Source: Halosimplex pelagicum (GTDB lineage Archaea > Halobacteriota > Halobacteria > Halobacteriales > Haloarculaceae). From it: 64,000 nt of DNA. Position numbers and translations under genes: made by a program. The stretch covers positions 2,232,001 to 2,296,000 of the forward strand of contig NZ_CP058909.1 of NCBI RefSeq assembly GCF_013415905.1, in the 5' to 3' direction. The notes below the pieces were generated by a model, which made no database searches, was not told where the DNA came from, and saw only the letters and a list, made by a program, of their open reading frames with translations. Below, one piece after another: positions 51,771 to 59,789 of this stretch; positions within the stretch are counted from its first letter, which is position 1; every line of letters starts with the position of its first letter.

Positions 51771-52093
51771 GCCAAACGAAACCCGACTTCGAGGACGACT
51801 ACGACACCGACCCGCCAGTCCCGATCGAAGCGAGCGGGCAAGTCGCGAACAGTTGTCTCGACCGGGACAACGTACCAGAGAAGCTCTTTCCCGAGGAACA
51901 CACAGCCGAAGTCAACGATATGAAAGTCATCCGTTCAGGGTGGGGCTGTCCGCAATGCGGGTCGAACGTATTCCTACATCCTGATTCCATCATCCCCAGG
52001 AATAGCGTGTACTGCTTCCACTGTTCCTTCGCACCACTCGGATTAGCATGGTGGGAGGACGCCCGTCTCAACGATATCCTTCCCGATGAATAG
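51767..52093 (+). CDS. Zinc-ribbon hypothetical protein
   Basis: A 108 aa protein with an acidic N-terminal tail and a zinc ribbon near the C-terminus (GCPQCGSN, then VYCFHCSF). It is the last gene of the coupled run that starts at 50584. Its function is unknown. Confidence 0.6.
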   Translation: MSQTKPDFEDDYDTDPPVPIEASGQVANSCLDRDNVPEKLFPEEHTAEVNDMKVIRSGWGCPQCGSNVFLHPDSIIPRNSVYCFHCSFAPLGLAWWEDARLNDILPDE

Positions 52094-52150
52094 CCACCCG
52101 ACCGAATAACAACCAGAGCGACCAAAACCGGCACACTACCCAAGAAAACT

Positions 52151-52582
52151 ATGGACGGAATCACAGAACTCAGACCGAACCTGTACGTCACTGACGCAGA
52201 AACTGTTCAAGACCTTCCAGCCGACAACCAGTTCGACGAGGTCGTCACCCTCGGCTACATGGATATCTTCGGGAATACCGTCCCTGATGCTTCAACGACT
52301 GGCAACCGACACAAGTTCCGAGACGGTCCACACGACTACGAGGACTTTGCCGCAGCTGCCAACCACGTAATCGACAGTCTGGAGCGCGGAGAATCGGTTC
52401 TCGTCCACTGCCAAGCTGGTGTCTCTCGAAGTCCGACGATCTGCTGTACTGCCCACGCTGTGACAGAGGGAAAGACAGCCGAAAACGCCTTAGAGGAGAT
52501 CGAGGAACTCCATCCAAAGACGAATCCTGAGCCTCGAGTATGGGAAAGTGCAATCCGATTCGTCGAGGAGAACTCGGATTGA
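52151..52582 (+). CDS. Dual-specificity protein phosphatase
   Basis: A 143 aa cysteine phosphatase with the P-loop HCQAGVSRS, catalytic C87 and phosphate-binding R93. The general-acid Asp is probably in the FRDGPHDYEDF segment. It would remove phosphate from Tyr or Ser/Thr residues or from a small molecule. It is separated by 57 bp from the preceding run. Confidence 0.88.
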   Translation: MDGITELRPNLYVTDAETVQDLPADNQFDEVVTLGYMDIFGNTVPDASTTGNRHKFRDGPHDYEDFAAAANHVIDSLERGESVLVHCQAGVSRSPTICCTAHAVTEGKTAENALEEIEELHPKTNPEPRVWESAIRFVEENSD

Positions 52583-52595
52583 AACGATATAGAAG

Positions 52596-52880
52596 TCAGT
52601 CACATAATCGGGAGAGATCCAATTCACCATCTAGGTACTTCCTCCCATCAGAGCTTAAAGAATAATTCTGGTAGTTCTTATCCAGCAATCCGCGATCATG
52701 GAGTTCATTACACCGTCTCGTAATATACTGCCGTGAAAAGTCGATTCCTTCACCGATATCATTCAACTGTTCCGTGATGGCTGAAGGCGGATGATATCCA
52801 TTGTCTCGAAGCCACTCCATTATTCGATCGTCGGCCCGAGTCGTCCAATCCGCCATTTTGCGGAGATCCTCGTCAACCAT
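52596..52880 (-). CDS. PhiH1-repressor-like winged-helix regulator
   Basis: A 94 aa winged helix protein: DWTTRADDRIMEWLRDNGYH, then the helix-turn-helix, then YITRRCNELHDRGLLDKNYQN. This resembles the small repressors of haloarchaeal virus PhiH1 and related elements. It is transcribed opposite to its neighbours and has its own TATA (GATATATTT, about 30 bases upstream) without the element motif. It is a candidate controller of the element promoters, by position only. Confidence 0.75.
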   Translation of the reverse strand: MVDEDLRKMADWTTRADDRIMEWLRDNGYHPPSAITEQLNDIGEGIDFSRQYITRRCNELHDRGLLDKNYQNYSLSSDGRKYLDGELDLSRLCD

Positions 52881-52987
52881 GTATTTACATTACCGATGAT
52901 TAGACAAATATATCTTAGGCATTCCTTCAGCACCACGATAGGAACCCTCGCTATTTGCAGGACGAACAAGACTATCTCTGAAGAAGT

Positions 52988-53017
52988 GGGTTTCTACCTC
53001 CCGATTTGGGTAGGAGA
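52988..53017 (+). promoter_or_regulatory. Element promoter motif, copy 11
   Basis: GTGGG, then TTTCTA (52991-52996), then CCTCCCGATTTGGGTAGGAG up to the ATG at 53018, exactly 27 bases from the first T. This is one of the best matches. Confidence 0.6.
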
Positions 53018-53389
53018 ATGAGTATGAAAGAAGTGGTCGCGGACATCCCCGATGAGGTTTCGGGAACACCCGTTCAGACTATCAAGTCGGGAGCTCGGCT
53101 TCCGTGCCCGCATTCCGACTGTACCTTCCAGTACTGGAACATCGGCGACCGGCGTGGGAAACGAACGCCGACGGTACAGGACAAGTTCAGTGCGCGAGAC
53201 GAACCCTGTCGGCACTACCATACGAAGTGGAGTCCTGCGAGTACAGAGTCGCTCGAGACTGTACTTGCGGATGCTGCCGAGAGCGCGTCGGAAATCTTCT
53301 GCGTCGTCGACGAGCAGATCCCACTCGACGATTCGACCCTCGTGGTAGCCGTCTACGTCGAGCAGCAGACGACCTTAGGAGGGTTCTGA
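53018..53389 (+). CDS. Hypothetical protein with Cys/His cluster
   Basis: A 123 aa protein. LPCPHSDCTFQYW and later EPCRHYHTKW could form a zinc site of Cys and His. The ATG at 53018 lies 27 bases after the TATA-like element, so I prefer it over the TTG at 53006. It stops six bases before the methyltransferase gene and should be co-expressed with it. Confidence 0.6.
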   Translation: MSMKEVVADIPDEVSGTPVQTIKSGARLPCPHSDCTFQYWNIGDRRGKRTPTVQDKFSARDEPCRHYHTKWSPASTESLETVLADAAESASEIFCVVDEQIPLDDSTLVVAVYVEQQTTLGGF

Positions 53390-53395
53390 ACTACC

Positions 53396-55228
53396 ATGTC
53401 GACACGATCAGACGCACTTGAGGACGGCCAGCGTCAGCGACAATCCCGGTCGGTCCCATCGGTCACCTTCTGGACCGATACGACGGAGGGATCAACGTTC
53501 CAATCGGACAAGCTCAGGCACTGGACCGAGTCGCACCTGGAGGACGCCGAGCGAATCCTCAACCCCTGCGCCGGAGTTGCATCACTCAGCGTCGACGGTG
53601 AAGTCCTCCGGGTGGACGTCGACGAGGAGGCGGACGCCGACCTCCACATCGATTTCCGTGACCTACCTGACCACGTGGAGACCGAGTCGTTCGACGCGAT
53701 CGTCTACGACCCGCCCTACACCCCGAACCAAGCCCGCTCGAAGTACGGGCTGGACATCTCTGACGAGGAGTTCTACTTCTACAGCCGGAAGGTGAAGGCG
53801 TTGTTCGACCAGCTCCTCGCGCCGGGCGGCGTGTTCATCCAGTTCGGATACTCGACGGCCGCAATGCCCCGAAACTTTGGCTACCAGACGATGAGCGTCG
53901 GGTTGTTCAACAAACTCGGTTCGCAGAATGACTACCTCGGTGTCGCGGCCCGCAAGCCGACCAGCCCGACCCAGCAGGTGTCGCCGGTCGCGGTCACGGA
54001 AACGGTCACGCAGAACGCCGGTGCAAACGAGATCGACGCTGGCGACATCTCCACTGGCGGGAACGGCGGGAACAGCATCGAGATGCGGTACAAACAAGCT
54101 GCCAACGACACCAGCTTCGAGGACGTGCTCGCCGGCGCTGTCGGAGAGTGGGTGCGTCCCGGCGACCGTGTCCTACATATCTTCGAGGACGAGCCCCGCG
54201 TCTCGCTATCTGGTAGTCGGTACACGACATGCCGCTACGACTGCGTGGACATCAACTCGCCGGACGATCCTGCGGCGGCTGACGTAGTCGAGACGCCGTG
54301 GAACATCGACGCTCGGTTCGGAACCGGCGTCTTCGATGTGATCGTACTCGATATTCCGCATTCGGCGTTCCAGCGGAACATCCGCACGCCACAGGAAGAG
54401 GCGAGTGGCGGGTCGGACGTGACACATATCGACACGGCACTGAAGCGGAGTCTCACCGACCTCGTGCGTGGCGACGGTGGTCGAGTCGTCCAGATCGGGC
54501 GGACGGCGACGTTGATGTCGGGCAACGACTACGACTATCATCGCGCCGGTGTGAGTATTCTCGAGCATCCAGCCGTCTCGCACGACCGGGTCGTCGCCGT
54601 CGACAAGAAACCTCACGAGAATCTGGAGATCGTCGGGCTCGGTGACGGCGAGGTCGACCGGCTCCACCAGCACCCGCACGGAGCGCCGGGAATCACGAGT
54701 AAACACCGACGGTCAGCGTTTGAACCGACAGCAGACAGCGAGTTCTGCGTTCACTGTGGCAACTCCTTCTTCCACCATCCAGCAGCGTACGTCGCCTGTC
54801 CTGAATGCGGTGCGGCAGCAGGAACCGGCTGTGTGACCGAGGACGGCACGCCGATTCCGCCAAGCGGTAGAGACCATCGAATCACGGCCGACGATGTTCA
54901 CCAGGACCGGTTGGACATCGCTGCTGCGAAGCACTCTGGAGACTGTAACAGTAAGTCCCCGTCCTATCTGGATGCCGATCCAGAGATAGTCTCAGGACTG
55001 TTGGACGAGCTCTCTTCGAGCGCGTTCGACCGGGAGTGGGGACTGCTTGAGCGCAAACGACTGAAGGCGGACATCGAAGACCGATTCACGTCGGAGCCTC
55101 GGTCAATAGACCTGCCCGAACGAATCATCGACGAGTTGACGGGCAAAAACACGCACCAGAAAGCGGCCCCGGCCTCAACCTCGGATACGCGCTCGACAAG
55201 TGAGACCAGCTTGGACGACTTCCTGTAG
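53396..55228 (+). CDS. DNA methyltransferase with duplicated fold, zinc ribbon and PIP-like tail
   Basis: A 610 aa protein. The first half is a Rossmann methyltransferase with catalytic motif DPPYT (105-109) and, further on, the LLAPGGVFIQFGYS strand. The second half repeats the fold but has DIPH (319-322) where DPPY would be expected, so it may be inactive. A zinc ribbon follows (C451, C454, C468, C471). The last residues, TSLDDFL, match the core of a PCNA-interacting box. It probably methylates adenine or cytosine-N4 in DNA during replication. No restriction enzyme gene is adjacent, although a GIY-YIG-like nuclease lies 3.3 kb downstream. Confidence 0.82.
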   Translation: MSTRSDALEDGQRQRQSRSVPSVTFWTDTTEGSTFQSDKLRHWTESHLEDAERILNPCAGVASLSVDGEVLRVDVDEEADADLHIDFRDLPDHVETESFDAIVYDPPYTPNQARSKYGLDISDEEFYFYSRKVKALFDQLLAPGGVFIQFGYSTAAMPRNFGYQTMSVGLFNKLGSQNDYLGVAARKPTSPTQQVSPVAVTETVTQNAGANEIDAGDISTGGNGGNSIEMRYKQAANDTSFEDVLAGAVGEWVRPGDRVLHIFEDEPRVSLSGSRYTTCRYDCVDINSPDDPAAADVVETPWNIDARFGTGVFDVIVLDIPHSAFQRNIRTPQEEASGGSDVTHIDTALKRSLTDLVRGDGGRVVQIGRTATLMSGNDYDYHRAGVSILEHPAVSHDRVVAVDKKPHENLEIVGLGDGEVDRLHQHPHGAPGITSKHRRSAFEPTADSEFCVHCGNSFFHHPAAYVACPECGAAAGTGCVTEDGTPIPPSGRDHRITADDVHQDRLDIAAAKHSGDCNSKSPSYLDADPEIVSGLLDELSSSAFDREWGLLERKRLKADIEDRFTSEPRSIDLPERIIDELTGKNTHQKAAPASTSDTRSTSETSLDDFL

Positions 55229-55290
55229 CCCGACTGAGCGCGTCACCGATAGAATAATCAGACACCAAGCAACAAATCACAGACAGACCG

Positions 55291-56301
55291 ATGAGGCTGA
55301 AGTACTGCAATAACTGTAAGCAAAATGTGAACCCCGAAGGGCACGGGGTCGATTGGCTCATCGCGGCTATTCTACTGCTCGCGGCCATCATCCCCGGTGT
55401 GGTCTATATCGCATACTGCTTCACCCTGAAGAAGCGGCGTGTAGACCCAACCTGCCCTGTCTGCAACGGCACGGACTTCTCACCGAAACAGACGCAGGAT
55501 GTACTGGAAGACGAAGGAGAAGGGGGAGACACCGGAACGCCGGAAGAAGATACGACGCCGTTCAGTGAGCGAAGCAGGTACCACACGGTGCTTGCAGCGT
55601 TCGGTATCGGGTTCGGAACGATAATCCTTGTTGGACTCTGGACTGGTATCTTCGGTGGAATCTACTACGGGATCACCGGCGACGTTCCAGCACAAGTCGA
55701 GATGATGCTTAGCAACGTAAGCCTCATCGCCGGAACTGGCTCAATCATGTGGCTCTACTTCCGGTACTCCGACAAGACTCCCAACTTCCTCGACATCAAA
55801 ATCCCATCGACAAAAGCGGTCGGCATCGGCGCACTAGGGACCGTCGTGCTGTTAATCGCCGCAACAGGGCTGGAACAGGTTTTCCGATTATTCGACATCA
55901 CCGCCGCCGAACATCAGATATACGAGTTGGCTACAGCTGAGAGTGGTGGAATCTCCCCTGAGTTCTTGCTGTTGATGATTCCGATAGCCATTCTCGTGAT
56001 CGGGCCGACAGAGGAGCTCATCTATCGGGGCGTCATCCAGAAATCACTATACTCGAAGTTCTCCAAGAGCCATGCGGTCGTACTGACGAGCCTCATCTTC
56101 GCCCTAGTTCACTTCCCGGCGTACCTCACAAGTACGGCCGCGAACGCGACTATCACCGTCACGACCGTGTTCATGCTATCGCTGGTGCTGGGGAAGATCT
56201 ACGCCCACACCGAGAACATCGTGATTCCGAGTCTCAGTCACGGACTCTACAACGCAGTACTGTTCGGCCTCCTCTACATCGAAGTCGCTGGAATGGCGTA
56301 G
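55291..56301 (+). CDS. CPBP (CAAX-like) intramembrane protease with N-terminal zinc ribbon
   Basis: A 336 aa membrane protein. The N-terminus has a split zinc ribbon (YCNNCKQN, then CPVCNGTDF) around a membrane helix. The C-terminal part has the CPBP motifs: EELIYRG (E241, E242, R246), H274 in FALVHFP, and SHGLYN (H317, N321). These proteases cleave within or near the membrane. In prokaryotes they are linked to bacteriocin maturation or immunity and to anti-sigma processing; the role here is unknown. Confidence 0.87.
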   Translation: MRLKYCNNCKQNVNPEGHGVDWLIAAILLLAAIIPGVVYIAYCFTLKKRRVDPTCPVCNGTDFSPKQTQDVLEDEGEGGDTGTPEEDTTPFSERSRYHTVLAAFGIGFGTIILVGLWTGIFGGIYYGITGDVPAQVEMMLSNVSLIAGTGSIMWLYFRYSDKTPNFLDIKIPSTKAVGIGALGTVVLLIAATGLEQVFRLFDITAAEHQIYELATAESGGISPEFLLLMIPIAILVIGPTEELIYRGVIQKSLYSKFSKSHAVVLTSLIFALVHFPAYLTSTAANATITVTTVFMLSLVLGKIYAHTENIVIPSLSHGLYNAVLFGLLYIEVAGMA

Positions 56302-56304
56302 TCT

Positions 56305-56661
56305 TCAACCCCCATCAGAAACCGGACCGAGACACTTCCAATTCTGCCCGCCGTTCCCGTCAGGCGTCACCCGCCACTTGTACGGGCCGTGCCCCTTCCC
56401 GTCATTACACTCGCAGTCTGCACCACATTTCTGCCATTTCTTAACGATGTACCCTTCACCCTCTGTCTCATCTACGTCAACTACGTCAGGGTCATCAACG
56501 ACATCGTCCTCGCCCATATCGCGTTCTTGAACCTCTCGCTTGTAGGCGCGTAGTTCGCGAGCGTACTCCTCGACCGCTTCGAGTTTCTCGGGCGTCTGCC
56601 GGTCGAGTGCCTCAACAACGTATTCTGCCAGGACCTCTGGCGGAGCAGGTTTCCCCTCCAT
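56305..56661 (-). CDS. DUF6788-like small zinc protein
   Basis: A 118 aa protein with an N-terminal helical part (PPEVLAEYVVEALDRQTPE) and a C-terminal Cys motif KCGADCECNDGKGHGPYKWR. This is close to the CGxxxCxC-x-G-x-x-HGPY pattern of DUF6788-type proteins found in mobile elements. It converges on the CPBP gene with three bases between the stops. Its promoter lies inside an inverted repeat. Confidence 0.7.
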   Translation of the reverse strand: MEGKPAPPEVLAEYVVEALDRQTPEKLEAVEEYARELRAYKREVQERDMGEDDVVDDPDVVDVDETEGEGYIVKKWQKCGADCECNDGKGHGPYKWRVTPDGNGGQNWKCLGPVSDGG

Positions 56662-56663
56662 GT

Positions 56664-56708
56664 CTTACCAAGTAATTGGGGCCGATGCGTTATAACGATG
56701 TTGGTAAG
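56664..56708 (-). promoter_or_regulatory. Inverted repeat CTTACCAA flanking the promoter of the DUF6788-like gene
   Basis: CTTACCAA (56664-56671) and TTGGTAAG (56701-56708) surround 29 bases that contain TTATAA (56690-56695), about 30 bases before the minus-strand start at 56661. A protein bound to both half-sites would control this promoter. The same repeat, with longer arms, is present at 27537-27582. Confidence 0.5.
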
Positions 56709-56755
56709 GTTGGGGGAAGAAAGCCCACTAATCCACCGTTCGTGTGGATGAGAGA

Positions 56756-56786
56756 CTGTTTTTACATCTCGGTGGATGATGGAAGA
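56756..56786 (+). promoter_or_regulatory. Element promoter motif, copy 12
   Basis: TTTTTA (56759-56764), then CATCTCGGTGGATGATGG. The next real start codon is at 56878, so a leader of about 92 bases is expected. Confidence 0.5.
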
Positions 56787-56792
56787 TGTGGT

Positions 56793-56812
56793 AGTGAGTG
56801 AAGCCTCTCACT
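56793..56812 (+). promoter_or_regulatory. Leader hairpin before the 333 aa gene
   Basis: AGTGAG (56793-56798) and CTCACT (56807-56812) form a perfect 6-bp stem with an eight-base loop near the predicted 5' end of the mRNA. It resembles in size and place the hairpin at 49066-49087. Confidence 0.4.
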
Positions 56813-56877
56813 GTCAGACTGTTCGAGCCTTGTAGACCGATAGAGGCCAACACCGCTCCAGAGAAACACATTCACCT

Positions 56878-57879
56878 ATGTCAGTAAGAGAAATCCAATC
56901 CAGTTCCAACCTACCGGCGCTTCGGTTGCCTCCGGGAGCACTTTCCCCGGAAGACAGGCAATACGAACACGACCCAGCTACTGAACCATCAGCCATCGAA
57001 CCGATCGAACACAAGTTGCGGGTAGACCTGATGACCGCAGGGATGCCCGATTCTAGCCGACAGCTCCTGAACGAATACAGCCACTACCGAGCAGGGCCGG
57101 GTGACGACGACCCGTGGTGGTCAAAATCTCACGATAAGCCCCTCGCCATCCTGTACGCAGAGCGGACAATCAAACGGCAATGGGCCTCTGAAAAGGAATA
57201 CTTCGAGGAGTACGAATCTGATTCGGTTATCGAGGATGCGCCTGCGTACTTGGAACAGCAACTCCGTAACGCTCGCGCAGCGAGTAATCCCGATACGAAG
57301 GTTGAGAACGAGCGCGAGAACCGAGAAAAGTGGTACAACCTCATGCCGTGGAAGAACCTGTACCCGATATTCAAAAAGGACAACATCGGGGAGCTGATCG
57401 AAACCAACCATCGGTGGCCGTCACAGGCTGAAGCACTCCACGGCCAGGGGCGAGAAAAGACAAGCTTCGTTGGGGTCCTGGTCATCCCGAATGACCGTGA
57501 CGAGAAGACTGCCGCAAACCAGTACGGCGTGGACAGCGCCTACGTCTACAAAGAACAACAGTTCGCTTCCCGTGGTAATGCGGACCTGAAGATACCGACT
57601 GACTATGGTATCGAATTGCCCGCACCCCTACTGATGGGCAAGTATCCGAACGGCTCAAACTACCTCTTCATCCCGTGGTCGTCGGGGTTGGTCTGCCAAG
57701 GGCCGTTCAAGCAGAACAAGCCCTATCGGGTTTCGTGTAAGCACGAGGCTCTTGCAGCGTTCGTGCTCGCTCAACAGGATGGGATCTTCCTCCCTGTCGA
57801 CGAAGGGCTAGAAGTCCCCGCTCGGGCACGGCGGTTCATCGACCCGAAGATCGCGACAAGCCACACGCCAGAACAATAG
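56878..57879 (+). CDS. Hypothetical protein
   Basis: A 333 aa soluble protein with a helical middle (residues about 85-160, rich in Glu and Arg) and a beta-rich C-terminal half. No signal, membrane helix or known motif is visible. It is first in a run of four soluble genes ending with the GIY-YIG-like protein. Confidence 0.6.
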   Translation: MSVREIQSSSNLPALRLPPGALSPEDRQYEHDPATEPSAIEPIEHKLRVDLMTAGMPDSSRQLLNEYSHYRAGPGDDDPWWSKSHDKPLAILYAERTIKRQWASEKEYFEEYESDSVIEDAPAYLEQQLRNARAASNPDTKVENERENREKWYNLMPWKNLYPIFKKDNIGELIETNHRWPSQAEALHGQGREKTSFVGVLVIPNDRDEKTAANQYGVDSAYVYKEQQFASRGNADLKIPTDYGIELPAPLLMGKYPNGSNYLFIPWSSGLVCQGPFKQNKPYRVSCKHEALAAFVLAQQDGIFLPVDEGLEVPARARRFIDPKIATSHTPEQ

Positions 57880-57889
57880 AGGCCCTAAC

Positions 57890-58288
57890 ATGGACGATTC
57901 CGAATATACCGCTCCGAACAGAGGAGTGCCACATCCAGACGAAACGCCGATCAGTCCCTACAACAAGCAAGAACTCCGCGACCTCGAAAGAACTGAACAC
58001 AAACGAACTCTTCTAGCGTTCGCGAAGAAGATCAGGACGACAGAGGCCCAGTTGAAGAGTGAACTTCGAAAACTCGGGCTCAGCAGACGAGATAATCTTC
58101 TCGACGTCCCGATCAACAAGAACCAGAGGATGGTTCAAGACCCAACTTCTCTGCCAGCTGCGAGACGAGCAGAAACCGCGCAATCGAACCTACGGAACCA
58201 CTATCAACGGTGGGCGCAAGTATGCGAACAGCACATTCAGGCGGCTAAAGCATCGGACACGGATGCCGACAAGGAGGACTCAGAATGA
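57890..58288 (+). CDS. Hypothetical protein
   Basis: A 132 aa charged, helical protein with a possible helix-turn-helix-like stretch (FAKKIRTTEAQLKSELRKLGLSRR is one long basic helical region). It is ten bases after the preceding stop and coupled by ATGA to the next gene. The family is unknown. Confidence 0.55.
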   Translation: MDDSEYTAPNRGVPHPDETPISPYNKQELRDLERTEHKRTLLAFAKKIRTTEAQLKSELRKLGLSRRDNLLDVPINKNQRMVQDPTSLPAARRAETAQSNLRNHYQRWAQVCEQHIQAAKASDTDADKEDSE

Positions 58289-58566
58289 CAGACCAAGACA
58301 ACCCTCTTGAACATTGGACGACCATCAGCGTCGACGAACTACCCGAACAGTACCCTGACCACGTGACCCTCGACGACGGACCGTTCGGATGGAAGAACAT
58401 ACATACAGACACAGTACTCCATCTTGAGTACGAAAGCGGCAACGGCGAGTGGATTGTAGCCGGATGTAATTCCGTCGTCGGGCGTGCAGAAGACCTGCCG
58501 AGCATCAAGGCAGAAGCGCGTGAGTATATGCGTAACCATCGGCGGCCATCTCCGATAGTCGGATAA
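58285..58566 (+). CDS. Hypothetical protein
   Basis: A 93 aa acidic soluble protein with no recognised motif. It starts inside the stop of the preceding gene (ATGA) and ends six bases before the GIY-YIG-like gene. Confidence 0.55.
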   Translation: MTDQDNPLEHWTTISVDELPEQYPDHVTLDDGPFGWKNIHTDTVLHLEYESGNGEWIVAGCNSVVGRAEDLPSIKAEAREYMRNHRRPSPIVG

Positions 58567-58572
58567 CGAACA

Positions 58573-59361
58573 ATGGTCGTACTGCTGTCTACGATCTCGA
58601 ATCCGTCGCGACCGACGAAACTTCAAGAGTTTCACCAGAAACTCGGTGTCCTTCGCGACGAAGCTGGAGGTCCGTTCTACCTCTCAGATGCCGACGGGTC
58701 CGATGATTGGCCCGAGCGCGGTATCTACGTGTTCTTCAGCCACGATACCGAACCACTCGTAGACCCAGTTGAGGAGTGGACAATTACGAGGATCGGCACG
58801 GTCGGTGACAGTAGCGGGAGTACAAGTACGATGTGGGACAGGCTACGGGCTCACCGAGGTACTGTGAACAGCGACTATGGTGAAATGGGGGGTAACCACC
58901 GTGGGAGTATTTTCCGCAAACATGTCGGTCGTGCTTTCATCGAACGAGAGGGCCTCCATGACGAGTATCCTCACTGGGGTGTTCCCCACCGGAACTTACC
59001 AGACGGCATCTCAACATCCGAAATCAGAACTCAAGAACACGAGCTTGAACAGCGTGTATCCGAGTACATTCGCACACTCCCGTATCTGGTCATCGACATC
59101 CCCGGTGAACCAGGGCCAGACTGTGAACGTGCGATGCTCGAGAAGAACCTGATCGCGCTGGTTTCACACGCACGTCGGACAAGTCCAGACCTGAAGAAAG
59201 ACGACTGGCTTGGATATCACTCTCCCCGCGCAGAGATCGCGAAAACTGGACTCTGGAACATTCAGCACGTCTCTTCCTTCTACTCTGACGATATCATTCA
59301 AAGGGTCGAACCTCATATCAAAGACACAGACCCAGTCATGCCCGAAGAACACTCCAATTAG
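58573..59361 (+). CDS. GIY-YIG-like nuclease
   Basis: A 262 aa protein. RGIYVFF (about residues 49-55) and ITRIGTVG (71-78) correspond to the GIY and YIG strands. They are followed by an Arg in WDRLRAHRG and a later GSIFRKHVGRAFI segment as in restriction enzymes of the GIY-YIG fold. The conserved metal-binding Glu may be one of those in the helix with EHELEQRV or near AMLEKNLI. It could be a restriction or homing-type endonuclease. The DNA methyltransferase of the element lies 3.3 kb upstream. Confidence 0.65.
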   Translation: MVVLLSTISNPSRPTKLQEFHQKLGVLRDEAGGPFYLSDADGSDDWPERGIYVFFSHDTEPLVDPVEEWTITRIGTVGDSSGSTSTMWDRLRAHRGTVNSDYGEMGGNHRGSIFRKHVGRAFIEREGLHDEYPHWGVPHRNLPDGISTSEIRTQEHELEQRVSEYIRTLPYLVIDIPGEPGPDCERAMLEKNLIALVSHARRTSPDLKKDDWLGYHSPRAEIAKTGLWNIQHVSSFYSDDIIQRVEPHIKDTDPVMPEEHSN

Positions 59362-59416
59362 TCTCTACTGGTTCTATCACGCAGAATTATAATCCTCGAA
59401 CTGTTACGAACTGCTA

Positions 59417-59734
59417 ATGGCAGTAAAACAGGAACTCCTCAGTAGGGCCGAAAGCGTGAAACCGTACTTCCAATACCTACTCGGTATCCTCCTCGTGATC
59501 AACGGAATAGGGCTATTCACGTACTCTATCGGAAGTGGTGTTTTCATGGTTCTCGCCGGCCTACTGGTCTTTCCCAAAGTCCAGGATGCGATCGAGCGGC
59601 ACGCAGATACCAACCTCCACCCGTTAGTACTCGCGGGGGCTATCGGCATTCTGTTCGTGGCGTCATCAGCTCTCCTGCTCACTGCGGTAGACCTTAGTCA
59701 AGCACCGGACTTCCTCGTGCCGTTTGAGCAGTAG
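59417..59734 (+). CDS. Small membrane protein
   Basis: A 105 aa protein with three hydrophobic helices (YLLGILLVINGIGLFTYS; GVFMVLAGLLVF; LVLAGAIGILFVASSALLL). ATTATAAT about 30 bases before the ATG fits a leaderless promoter. No family is recognised. Confidence 0.55.
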   Translation: MAVKQELLSRAESVKPYFQYLLGILLVINGIGLFTYSIGSGVFMVLAGLLVFPKVQDAIERHADTNLHPLVLAGAIGILFVASSALLLTAVDLSQAPDFLVPFEQ

Positions 59735-59751
59735 GACGGCTTAGCCCCCAA

Positions 59752-59789
59752 TTCTTATATCTCCGTAAGATGAATGCCGAAGTACGCTT
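59752..59789 (+). promoter_or_regulatory. Element promoter motif, diverged copy 13
   Basis: TTATAT (59755-59760) directly followed by CTCCG, 35 bases before the ATG at 59790. Only the TATA and core parts fit the motif. Confidence 0.35.
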
